Assembly: GCA_025757985.1 (NCBI GenBank)
Contig: CP107210.1
Span: forward strand, 2,418,001 to 2,482,000
DNA length: 64,000 bases
From: Oscillospiraceae bacterium
GTDB lineage: Bacteria; Bacillota; Clostridia; Oscillospirales; Ruminococcaceae
Reading direction: 5' to 3'
How positions within the stretch are numbered: the stretch's first letter is position 1; every line of letters starts with the position of its first letter. The translations under genes and the position numbers were made by a program. Of this stretch, positions 9,245 to 16,283 are shown piece by piece. The notes beneath the pieces are model-generated. The model was not told the origin of the DNA, ran no database searches, and was given only the letters and a program-made list of their open reading frames with translations.

Positions 9245-9271
9245 ACTCGGCTATCTGCCGAGTATTTTTTT
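9245..9271 (+). terminator. intrinsic terminator after IS110 transposase
   Basis: ACTCGGC-TATCT-GCCGAGT (9245-9263) is followed by ATTTTTTT. It lies 71 bp after the transposase stop codon, in the same direction. Confidence 0.8.
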
Positions 9272-9292
9272 GCGATTTTTTATGGAAACCTA

Positions 9293-9325
9293 TTGACTTC
9301 TATTTGCAGGACTCCTTATTATAAT
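9293..9325 (+). promoter_or_regulatory. orphan sigma-A-like promoter
   Basis: TTGACT (9293-9298), an 18-bp spacer and TATTAT, with TATAAT overlapping 3 bp on. It reads rightward into a gene-free zone. It could be an outward IS promoter or a remnant. Confidence 0.4.
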
Positions 9326-9464
9326 AGGTATAAAATGGAAAACCTGAAAACAAACTGAAAACTGCCGGGAAATTCACTCCAAACAGGGGAGAAGGGGGGC
9401 TTTTCGCAGCCATCAATCTGCTTCAAATTATTAACAAAATGTAAACTTTCACTTGTATATTCAA

Positions 9465-9513
9465 AAAACGCAAAAATCCCAGCTATCAGTGTGGAAAGCC
9501 GACAGCCGGGATT
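9465..9513 (-). terminator. minus-strand terminator-like hairpin
   Basis: On the minus strand AATCCCGGCT pairs with AGCTGGGATT (9475-9484/9504-9513) and is followed by T-rich sequence. It is the third in a series downstream of tRNA-fMet. Confidence 0.55.
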
Positions 9514-9610
9514 GAAAACTTTTTGAAAACAGACGAATTTTATTGAGAATTTTCTTAAAACGCTCTCATTTTCTCCACAATGCGGGCACACCGCTGTGGA
9601 AAAACAGAAA

Positions 9611-9641
9611 CAAAAAAACCCAACCGCCGTGAAACGGTTGG
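9611..9641 (-). terminator. minus-strand intrinsic terminator
   Basis: CCAACCG (9620-9626) and CGGTTGG (9635-9641) form a stem; on the minus strand it is followed by a run of seven T (9612-9618). It is the second in the series downstream of tRNA-fMet. Confidence 0.7.
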
Positions 9642-9708
9642 ACAATCTTGTAAAATACGACCTTGAAAACAGGACGTCGAAATCGCCATTTTTTGGCGTT
9701 ACAACAAA

Positions 9709-9743
9709 GAAAAAAGGCTGTGACAACATTTTTGTCACAGCCT
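9709..9743 (-). terminator. terminator of tRNA-fMet
   Basis: An 11-bp perfect stem AGGCTGTGACA/TGTCACAGCCT (9715-9725/9733-9743) is followed on the minus strand by six T. It begins 2 bp beyond the tRNA CCA end. Confidence 0.88.
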
Positions 9744-9745
9744 GA

Positions 9746-9821
<76 letters not shown>

Positions 9822-9858
9822 ATATATGACACACGCGCTTGTTTCACGGTGCTTGATT

Positions 9859-9887
9859 ATAATACCACAGCACGGCGCGTGTGTCAA
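9859..9887 (-). promoter_or_regulatory. tRNA-fMet promoter inside a 12-bp inverted repeat
   Basis: On the minus strand TTGACA (9882-9887), a 17-bp spacer and TATTAT (9859-9864). The promoter is bracketed by a perfect 12-bp inverted repeat with arms at 9827-9838 and 9875-9886, so one arm overlaps the -35 box. Confidence 0.75.
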
Positions 9888-9940
9888 TAGGTTTTTCTAA
9901 AAAAGTTTACCGTCCATTACCGGGGCTGTCTGCGTTTGTA

Positions 9941-11287
9941 TCAGACAATGCCCTGACTCATCATGGCGGAGGCGATCTTCTCAAAGCCGGCGATGTTGGC
10001 ACCGGCCACAAGGTTGCCCTTCATGCCGTACTTCTCGGCGGTGGTGGCGGCAGTCTTGTAGATGTTGACCATGATGTTGTGCAGACGCTCATCGACCTCC
10101 TCGAAGGTCCAGGACAGGCGCAGGCTGTTCTGGCTCATCTCCAAGCCGGAGGTGGCAACACCGCCGGCGTTGGATGCCTTGGCGGGGGCAAACAGAACGC
10201 CGTGGCTCTGCAGGTAGGCGATGGCCTCGGGGGTGGAAGGCATGTTGGCACCCTCGGCTACGCAGTAGCAGCCGTTGGCGACCAGCGCCTCGGCACCGTC
10301 CAGACGCAGCTCGTTCTGGGTGGCACAGGGCAGGGCGATGTCGCAGGGGACGGTCCAGATGCCCTGACTGCCCTCGACATACTTGGCGGTGGGGACATAC
10401 TCCAGATAGGTCTTGATGCGGGCGCGCTTGACCTCTTTGATCTCCTTGATGACCTTATAGTCAATACCGTTCTCGTCCACGATGTAGCCGTTGGAGTCGG
10501 ACATGGCGATGACCTTGCCGCCCAGCTGGGTGGCCTTCTGGTTGGCGTAGGTGGCCACATTGCCGGAGCCGGAGATGACCACGCGCTGGCCCTCGAAGCT
10601 CTTGCCGGCGTCAGCCAGCATTTCCTTGGCAAAGTAGCACAGGCCGTAGCCGGTGGCCTCGGTACGGGCGAGGGAGCCGCCGAAGGGGATGCCCTTGCCG
10701 GTCAGGACGCCGGTGTACTCATTCTGCAAGCGCTTGTACTGGCCGAACAGATAGCCGACCTCACGGCCGCCAACGCCAATATCACCGGCGGGCACGTCGG
10801 TGTCGGGGCCGATGTGGCGGTACAGCTCGGTCATAAAGCTCTGGCAGAAGCGCATGACCTCGGCGTCAGACTTGCCGTGGGGGTCAAAGTCAGCGCCGCC
10901 CTTGCCGCCACCCATGGGCAGGCCGGTCAGGCTGTTCTTGAAGCACTGCTCAAAGCCGAGGAACTTCAGGATAGACAGGTTGACAGAGGGGTGGAAACGC
11001 AGACCGCCTTTGTAGGGGCCGATGGCGGAGTTGAACTGGACGCGGTAGCCGCGGTTGACCTGCACCTTACCGGCATCGTCCACCCAAGGCACACGGAACA
11101 TGATGATGCGCTCGGGCTCGACAAGGCGCTCGATCAGACCGGCCTTCTCATATTCGGGGTGAGCCTCAACAACAGGCTCGAGGCTCTCGAGGACTTCCTC
11201 GACCGCCTGCAAAAACTCCTTCTGCTCGGGGTTGCGCTTTGCAAGGCCCTCATATACACCCTGCAGGTAAGCATTCTGAATTGCCAT
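9941..11287 (-). CDS. gdhA: NADP-type glutamate dehydrogenase
   Basis: 448 residues, the normal length of hexameric family I glutamate dehydrogenase. It interconverts 2-oxoglutarate plus ammonia and glutamate. Visible signatures are the substrate loop SLTGLPMGGGKGG with its lysine near residue 125, GPDTDVPAGDIGVG near residue 162, the Rossmann loop VISGSGNVATY near residue 237, and SNAGGVATSGLEMSQN. The length and sequence type fit the biosynthetic NADP-linked class used for ammonia assimilation; cofactor choice is inferred from the family. AAAGGAGTG precedes the ATG. It appears monocistronic, with its own promoter at 11328-11356. Confidence 0.97.
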   Translation of the reverse strand: MAIQNAYLQGVYEGLAKRNPEQKEFLQAVEEVLESLEPVVEAHPEYEKAGLIERLVEPERIIMFRVPWVDDAGKVQVNRGYRVQFNSAIGPYKGGLRFHPSVNLSILKFLGFEQCFKNSLTGLPMGGGKGGADFDPHGKSDAEVMRFCQSFMTELYRHIGPDTDVPAGDIGVGGREVGYLFGQYKRLQNEYTGVLTGKGIPFGGSLARTEATGYGLCYFAKEMLADAGKSFEGQRVVISGSGNVATYANQKATQLGGKVIAMSDSNGYIVDENGIDYKVIKEIKEVKRARIKTYLEYVPTAKYVEGSQGIWTVPCDIALPCATQNELRLDGAEALVANGCYCVAEGANMPSTPEAIAYLQSHGVLFAPAKASNAGGVATSGLEMSQNSLRLSWTFEEVDERLHNIMVNIYKTAATTAEKYGMKGNLVAGANIAGFEKIASAMMSQGIV

Positions 11288-11327
11288 AAGTAGAACACTC
11301 CTTTATATAAATTCAAACACCGCCTTC

Positions 11328-11356
11328 ATGTTACCACCACAAAAGAAATTTTTCAA
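11328..11356 (-). promoter_or_regulatory. gdhA promoter
   Basis: TTGAAA (11351-11356), a 17-bp spacer and TAACAT (11328-11333) on the minus strand, about 40 bp upstream of the gdhA start. No clear operator is seen around it. Confidence 0.6.
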
Positions 11357-11467
11357 GAGTTTTTTGTTTACTTTTCAAAATCTTGTTTGCAGCGGGCGCG
11401 CCACTGTATTTGATACAAGGACAAATTTGTGCTTTCGCAGCCGGTTCTGCGGCGGCAGGCTGCCGTT

Positions 11468-12889
11468 TTACCCCTGCCACATTGTCACCGGCTGCCAGTC
11501 CGTGCTTCCGGCGGCGAACTGATCGGCGTCGATCAGGCCGTAGTCCGTGGTCCTTCCGACGCTGTCTGCGCCGATGACGACCAGCCAACGGCCATCGTGC
11601 GCTTTGCCGCGCAGGCTGACGGCACCGCTGCCGGTCTGCAGTGCCTGCGTCACCGGTGTGATCTGCCCGGTTTCGGTGTCCAGCAGGGCGCGGGCGGCGT
11701 CGCTTGTGTTGTAGTTATCTCTGTACAACCAGATATACCGGCCGCCGTCATCGCCCAGCACCCATTCCGCCTGCGGCCACGGGTCCCAGACGGTTTCGGC
11801 GCGGCCTGCGGCGTCCACCGTTGTCAGGACCGTGCGGCGGAAGCCGCTTCCCGGTATGATCTCGCGCTCCTCAAAGTAGGCCTTGCCGTTGTACACACCA
11901 ATAAAGCAGCCGTTATTCTCATAGTCGGCATTGCTGTAGGGGCGCTCGGTCAGGTTGGTGCGCGCACTCGTGCGGGGGTCAAGGCGGTCGATCTCCACCG
12001 TGGCGCTCTGGATGGCGGCGGCATACTGCTCCGCATCGGTGGGCAGCGGCGCATCGGTCACATAGCGGCAGGTCAGCAGTGCGCCGTCAAAGCCCGCAAG
12101 GTAATGCTCGGTGGGCTCCAGCACAAAGGTCTCCGCCTGCCCGGTGGCAAGGTCGATGCGGCAGGCGGGCGTTGGCCCGATTCTTCCGGGAGACACCTGC
12201 GTTCTGTACGGTGTTGTCACCCGCTCACCGTAGAGCGTGCTGCCATCGCAGACATCCACCGTGTAGTCACGGTAGGTCAGCGGCAGGTCGGTGCGGGTCT
12301 TGCCTGCGGCGGGGTCAACGGCGTAAAGGCAGGGCGGCGTGCTCTGCTCGGTCCAGATGCCGCGGTACTCGGCTTCAAATTCCGCATCGGTCAGGGTATC
12401 AAAGGGTTCCCTATCCCTGACGCCGCTTGCCAGTTTTTCCGCCCAGTAGTCATCCCAGCTCTGGTCGTCATAAAAAAATGAGATGTGCCAGACATACACG
12501 GTGTCCCCCGCCGCGACCACCTCGTAGCGGCCGGCCCGCCCCGGGAAATAAGCCGGGCAGGCGTCGGTATCGTGGGCACAGCCGGGGACGGCGCAGCAGA
12601 CGGACTGAACCGCCGCGGCGTAGTCGGTTTTCAGCAGCAGCGCGTAGCCGAGCCGCTGCGTGAACTCATAGTAGGCGGTGCCGTCATCGTAGGAGCCGTC
12701 GTAGCTTTTCAGGGTATAGAAATCAGCGGCGGGGGCAGGCGTGGGGGCTGCGGGCGCTGCGGGGGCTGCGGGCGCTGCCGTCGGCTCCGGCGTGGGAGTG
12801 GCGAGGGGTGCCGGGTCGGGGGCAGCGGTGCAGGCCGCGAGAGTCAGGGTCATTGCAGCGGTCAGGATGATGGAGATGCAGTTTTTCAT
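11468..12889 (-). CDS. secreted lipoprotein of unknown function
   Basis: 473 residues. The N-terminus is a lipoprotein signal with lipobox LAAC at residues 17-20, so the mature protein is probably anchored to the outer face of the membrane by Cys20. Residues 25-55 are a Pro/Ala/Thr-rich linker (APAAPAAPA type). The rest is a globular region with repeated short blocks of the kind YEFTQRLGYALL, LYAVDPAAGKT, YIWLYRDNY and ALLDTETG, suggesting a beta-propeller of the type found in DUF5050-like proteins. That fold is a guess from the repeating pattern. AGGAGG lies upstream of the ATG. The gene stands alone between gdhA and a family C repeat. Confidence 0.8.
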   Translation of the reverse strand: MKNCISIILTAAMTLTLAACTAAPDPAPLATPTPEPTAAPAAPAAPAAPTPAPAADFYTLKSYDGSYDDGTAYYEFTQRLGYALLLKTDYAAAVQSVCCAVPGCAHDTDACPAYFPGRAGRYEVVAAGDTVYVWHISFFYDDQSWDDYWAEKLASGVRDREPFDTLTDAEFEAEYRGIWTEQSTPPCLYAVDPAAGKTRTDLPLTYRDYTVDVCDGSTLYGERVTTPYRTQVSPGRIGPTPACRIDLATGQAETFVLEPTEHYLAGFDGALLTCRYVTDAPLPTDAEQYAAAIQSATVEIDRLDPRTSARTNLTERPYSNADYENNGCFIGVYNGKAYFEEREIIPGSGFRRTVLTTVDAAGRAETVWDPWPQAEWVLGDDGGRYIWLYRDNYNTSDAARALLDTETGQITPVTQALQTGSGAVSLRGKAHDGRWLVVIGADSVGRTTDYGLIDADQFAAGSTDWQPVTMWQG

Positions 12890-12935
12890 GTGGGCCTCCT
12901 TTTTGATTTTTCAGCTAAATGGTAAAGGGAAGCGG

Positions 12936-13045
12936 GCAAAGCCCCTCCGGCCTCACAGGCTCGGCCACCTCCCCACTGCGTGGGGCGGCTTTTGCGCGGG
13001 CTTCGCCCGCGTGACAGCCGCACCGCATGGCGTGGGCGGAGGGGT
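12936..13045. repeat. family C intergenic repeat, incomplete copy
   Basis: Starts with the AAAGCCCCTCCGGCCT end and the CCTCCCCACTGCGTGGGG hairpin common to this family, but lacks the closing GAGGGGCTTT end found in other copies. It lies between the lipoprotein gene and the gene at 13067. Confidence 0.7.
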
Positions 13046-13066
13046 GTTTGGAGACACTGCCGCCCT

Positions 13067-13900
13067 TTACATTTTCTGCAGGCTCAGGCTGTAATACCAC
13101 CGGTCGCCTGCTGCGCCGGTGTAGCTGCCGTAGGTGTAGGGGTGGGTGGAGGCCGTGATGAGCGCCCGACCGTTTTCACTGCAGAGGGCGCAGCGGTAGG
13201 CACTGTCGGCGGGTACGGCCCAATCGCCGAGGCTTTCCAGCCCGGCCTGGGCTGCAAAGGCGCGCAGGGCGTTCTCATCAGGCAGGGGCAGCGCCTCGGC
13301 GTCCCCGGCCGGCAGCGAGAGCCAGACCTCCACCACTGCGCCGGTGCGGCTGTCCATCGTGACACTGCTGCGCGTCAGCAGCATATCCCCCTGCAGGGTA
13401 TACCACCGCACCGTCACAAAGCCGAGGCTGTCGGTCGCGCAGAAGGCTGCGTTCAGGTCATACCAGCGGCCGTCATAATCCGTGTAGCTGTCCTCCTCGG
13501 CGGCGGTGTCCTGCTGCGCGGCCCAGTCCCCGGGCAGCACACCGCAGTCGGCCAGACGCTGCAGCGCCTGCTCTGCCGCATCGGCGGTGGCGGCATCGGC
13601 GTAGCTCATCGACTGCAGGCTTGCGGACGCCCCTATGTACATTTTGGGGGTGCCGGGCGCGGTCGGCTCCTCAGCCCGCGGCAGCATGGCGCTGTCCTGA
13701 CGGCGGGCGGCCAGCTGGCGCAGGATATAGTAGTCGTCCGCCGCCGGCGTGGGCGCTGTGTAGGGGTCGGCCACCGGCACAACGCGCCCGATATACGCGG
13801 CGTCCGTCACTGCCAGAAAGGCGGCGGGCATTGCGGCACAGGCCAGCACAGCCGCCGCGCAGAGCGCCCCCGTCAGGCGCGGATGCTCCCACAGCTTCAT
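13067..13900 (-). CDS. membrane-anchored protein co-transcribed with two-component kinase
   Basis: 277 residues, not recognised. One hydrophobic segment at residues 9-32 (ALCAAAVLACAAMPAAFLAV) suggests an N-terminal membrane anchor with the remainder outside the cell. The start overlaps the kinase stop by 4 bp (ATGA), so it is translationally coupled to the kinase. The ectodomain is acidic, with WYDLNAAF and VRWYTLQGDMLL segments that suggest a beta-rich domain. Its position as third gene of a two-component operon suggests a sensor accessory or regulated surface protein; this is inference from context only. Confidence 0.75.
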   Translation of the reverse strand: MKLWEHPRLTGALCAAAVLACAAMPAAFLAVTDAAYIGRVVPVADPYTAPTPAADDYYILRQLAARRQDSAMLPRAEEPTAPGTPKMYIGASASLQSMSYADAATADAAEQALQRLADCGVLPGDWAAQQDTAAEEDSYTDYDGRWYDLNAAFCATDSLGFVTVRWYTLQGDMLLTRSSVTMDSRTGAVVEVWLSLPAGDAEALPLPDENALRAFAAQAGLESLGDWAVPADSAYRCALCSENGRALITASTHPYTYGSYTGAAGDRWYYSLSLQKM

Positions 13901-15253
13901 GACTGCACCTCCCTCCAGACGGGCAGCGTCACGCTGACCCGTGTGCCCTTGCCCAGCTCGCTTTCGATCTGCAGCGCACTGCCGTGGGCCGCTGCGATGC
14001 GCTGGCAGAGCGCCAACCCCAGCCCGCTGCCGCCCTGACGGCGCGCGCGGGATTTATCCACCATATAAAACGGCTCTGTGATGCGGGGCAGCTCCTCCGG
14101 GGGGATGCCGCAGCCGGTATCGGCCACCGTCAGGGTGACGGCATCCCCGCTTTGGCTGCAGTACAGCGCAACGGGGCTGCCGGGCGCGGCGGCCCGCACG
14201 GCGTTCTGCACCAGATTGCAGAGCAGATCCAGCAGCAGCTCGGCATCCCCGGCCACGATGGGCGCAGGGGGCGGCGGGGTCTGCAGCACCGCTGCCGGGC
14301 AGGCCGCCCGCAGCCGGGGCCACAGGCTGTCCAGCGGGACCGCCGTCAGGGTCAGCGCCTCCTCGCTCAGGCCAAGCAGCGCCAGCAGTTTATGGCTCAG
14401 CGCCTCAAGCCGCCGCCCCTCATGGGCGATGGCTGCCGCGGCCTCGCGCTGCTCTGCGGGGTCGGTCTGCATCGTGGCCAGAATATCCGCATAGCCGATG
14501 ATGCTTGTCATCGGGGTCTTCAGCTCATGGGTGAACGCCCCGACAAAATCCTCCCGCCGTTGAACATCGGCCTGCAGATCGGCGATCTTCTCCTGCACGG
14601 CGTCCGCCATTGCGTCAAAGCTGCGGCTCAGGCGTCTCGATCTCGTCCCCGGTGTGCAGCGCGGTGCGGCGGGCATAGTCACCGGCGGCGATCTGCGCCC
14701 CGGCCTCGGTCAGCACAGCCAGCGGGCGGGTCAGCCGCGCGGCCAGCAGCGCCGTGACGAGCGCTGCCGCCCCCAGCACCACGACCTCAAGCGCAAGGAA
14801 CCGGGTCAGCGCAGCGCGGCGGCCGCGGTACAGCTCGGTGCGGTCGTAGGCAGTGACGAGCCGCAGCCCGCCCTGCAGGTCACTGGCGTAGATGGTGTAG
14901 ACTGCGCCCTCGGTACGGACGGTGACGGCGGCGGCATTCTCCAGCGGGAAGTCCGCCAGCCCCGGCAGGGTGGCGCAGACAAGGGTGTCCCCCCGCCAGA
15001 GTGCGGCCGGGCGCTGCTGCGCCTCGACCCGGGCAGTGAGGGCGGCGTCCCCGATGGAGACACCGCGGCGCTGCAGGTCGATGATCTCCGTCTGCAGCAG
15101 GGTACAGGCCTGCGCGTGGGCGGCGGCGTCGGAGGCGGCGGCGCGGCTGCGCTGCACGGCGAAATCACTGTACAGCAGCACGCACCCGCCGATGCCGAAG
15201 GACGCCGCCAGCACCAGCACCAGCAGGCAGACCATTTTTTGTGCGTAACGCAT
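13897..15253 (-). pseudogene. sensor histidine kinase with a single-base frameshift
   Basis: The N-terminal frame (15253 down to about 14635) has a transmembrane helix at residues 8-28, a periplasmic-type sensor region, a second helix near residues 150-170 and a HAMP domain ending ...HTGDEIE. The other frame continues RLSRSFDAMADAV, then the H-box FTHELKTPM, N-box LVQNAVRAA, G1 VADTGCGIP and G2 GSGLGLAL. One extra base near 14635 separates the halves; removing it restores a 451-residue kinase of normal architecture. Either the kinase is broken in this strain or the base is a sequencing error. It follows its response regulator in the operon and is coupled by ATGA to the gene at 13067. Confidence 0.85.
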
Positions 15254-15322
15254 GATTGCTCTCCTTTATAAATAGTAGGGCCTAAGGGTGTCGAAAACCC
15301 ACAGCCTCCCATCGCAGAGAAT

Positions 15323-15426
15323 GTAGGGGCGAGCATTGCTCGCCCGTGCCCGTTTACCTGTGAAAAAACCTTCCCGGAAAACGCGCTGCCGCGTCAGGTT
15401 GGCGGGCGACCAATGGTCGCCCCTAC
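15323..15426. repeat. family R (REP-like) doublet, GAGCATTGCTC type
   Basis: Opens with GTAGGGGCGAGCATTGCTCG and closes with GGTCGCCCCTAC, two hairpins facing each other. The roughly 60-bp centre recurs, inverted, in the copy at 25437-25545. It lies between the response regulator and kinase genes. Confidence 0.8.
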
Positions 15427-15467
15427 ACATGCAATCGGCCAAGAATGTGTTTTTTCCCCGCACCGCC

Positions 15468-16130
15468 CTATTCTTTTTTAAGGCGGTAGCCGACTCGGTA
15501 GATCGTCTCGAGCTGCTCGGTCGTCCAGCCAAGCTTTTTGCGCAGCCGGGCAATGTGGGTATCCACGGTGCGCAGACATTCGCTGTCCGGCTCCCCGCCC
15601 CATACCCGCGAAAAGATCACATCGCGGTAGAGCGCCGCGCCCCGGTTGCGCATCAGCAGCTCCAGCAGGTCAAACTCCCGCCGCCGCAGATCCAGCGGCG
15701 CATCACCACGCCATGCGGTGCGGTCCTGGGTGTCCAGCCGTATGTCAAAGGCGCGCAGCTCCCGCCCGCCGCGCCCGGTGCGGCGCAGCACGGTCTCCAT
15801 CCGTGCCACCAACTCCTCGGCGGCAAAGGGCTTGGTGATATAATCGTCCGCCCCCAGCCGCAGGCCCAGCACCCTGTCCTTCACAGCGCTCTTGGCCGTC
15901 AGGAAGATGACCGGCACGCCCTGCGGCTTCAGGCTGGCCAGCAGGTCATAGCCGTCCAGCCCGGGCAGCATAATGTCAAGTATCGCCATATCAAAATCCG
16001 TCTTTTCGATCAGATCCGCCGCTGTGCGGCCGTCCTCGGCCACGGTGCAGCGGTAGCCGGCGCGGGTCAGCGTCATTTCAACGAGCCGCGCGATCAGATG
16101 CTCATCCTCTGCGATCAGTATGTGATTCAT
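15468..16130 (-). CDS. OmpR-family response regulator
   Basis: 220 residues. The receiver domain at 1-115 shows acidic pocket E8-D9, phospho-acceptor D52 (AILDIMLPG), T78 and K100 (DYITKPF). The C-terminal winged-helix DNA-binding domain at about 125-220 ends YRVGYRLKKE, typical of the OmpR/PhoB class. The ATG at 16130 has AAAGGAGAG upstream; the open frame continues much further upstream, but that part is antisense to the glycosidase gene. It is first in a minus-strand operon with the frameshifted kinase. Direct repeats in its promoter suggest autoregulation. The signal sensed is unknown. Confidence 0.95.
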   Translation of the reverse strand: MNHILIAEDEHLIARLVEMTLTRAGYRCTVAEDGRTAADLIEKTDFDMAILDIMLPGLDGYDLLASLKPQGVPVIFLTAKSAVKDRVLGLRLGADDYITKPFAAEELVARMETVLRRTGRGGRELRAFDIRLDTQDRTAWRGDAPLDLRRREFDLLELLMRNRGAALYRDVIFSRVWGGEPDSECLRTVDTHIARLRKKLGWTTEQLETIYRVGYRLKKE

Positions 16131-16153
16131 CGCTTTTTCTCTCCTTTGGGGGT

Positions 16154-16187
16154 AGTATACCGCAGGATTGTGTCCCGGTTGTGTCCC
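16154..16187 (-). promoter_or_regulatory. response-regulator promoter with tandem operator
   Basis: TATACT (minus strand, 16154-16159) is preceded by two direct copies of GGGACACAA (plus-strand TTGTGTCCC at 16168-16176 and 16179-16187) with an 11-bp period and no good -35 box. This is the layout of OmpR/PhoB-type activated promoters, suggesting autoactivation. Confidence 0.6.
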
Positions 16188-16218
16188 CACAGCTATAATT
16201 TTACACTTTTTTCTTTTA

Positions 16219-16251
16219 TTTTCCACACCATGCGTGTTATAATGTGGAAAA
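16219..16251 (+). promoter_or_regulatory. glycosidase promoter -10 flanked by inverted TTTTCCACA boxes
   Basis: TATAAT at 16238-16243 lies between TTTTCCACA (16219-16227) and TGTGGAAAA (16243-16251), a perfect 9-bp inverted repeat with a 15-bp gap. It resembles a repressor operator; the half-site is also the DnaA-box variant used in this genome. Confidence 0.5.
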
Positions 16252-16283
16252 CAGCACATGCTATTTTTCAAAGGAGAACCAAC

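Larger units (their letters stand above)
7690..9250 (+). mobile_element. IS110-family insertion sequence (limits approximate)
   Basis: The element consists of a structured non-coding left part (about 7690-7946) and a DEDD transposase (7947-9173). IS110 elements usually lack clear terminal inverted repeats and target duplications, so the ends cannot be fixed from one copy. A short inverted pair GGAGTCCTG/CAGGACTCC at 9218-9226 and 9307-9315 lies near the presumed right side, but its relation to the IS is unknown. The element sits on the opposite strand to the flanking conjugative-element genes. Confidence 0.6.
9174..9745. other. 572-bp AT-rich gene-free stretch between IS110 and tRNA-fMet
   Basis: No credible gene was found. 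The stretch holds, left to right: a plus-strand terminator (9245-9271), a sigma-A-like promoter reading right (9293-9325) with no gene after it, and three minus-strand terminator-like hairpins (9465-9513, 9611-9641, 9709-9743) plus a weaker hairpin near 9681-9700. This is the likely junction zone between the mobile block and the core chromosome. Confidence 0.6.

Noticed and set aside
9319..9738. 139-residue minus-strand open frame near tRNA-fMet
   Set aside because: It is read through three terminator hairpins, is Phe/Ser-rich with no ribosome site, and begins inside the tRNA terminator.
9881..11293. 470-residue plus-strand open frame
   Set aside because: Shadow of gdhA; low-complexity Gly/Val/Asp composition typical of antisense reading in GC-rich genes.
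12720..12800. GC-rich short tandem pattern considered as a minisatellite
   Set aside because: It encodes the Ala/Pro linker of the lipoprotein at 11468-12889 and is in frame.
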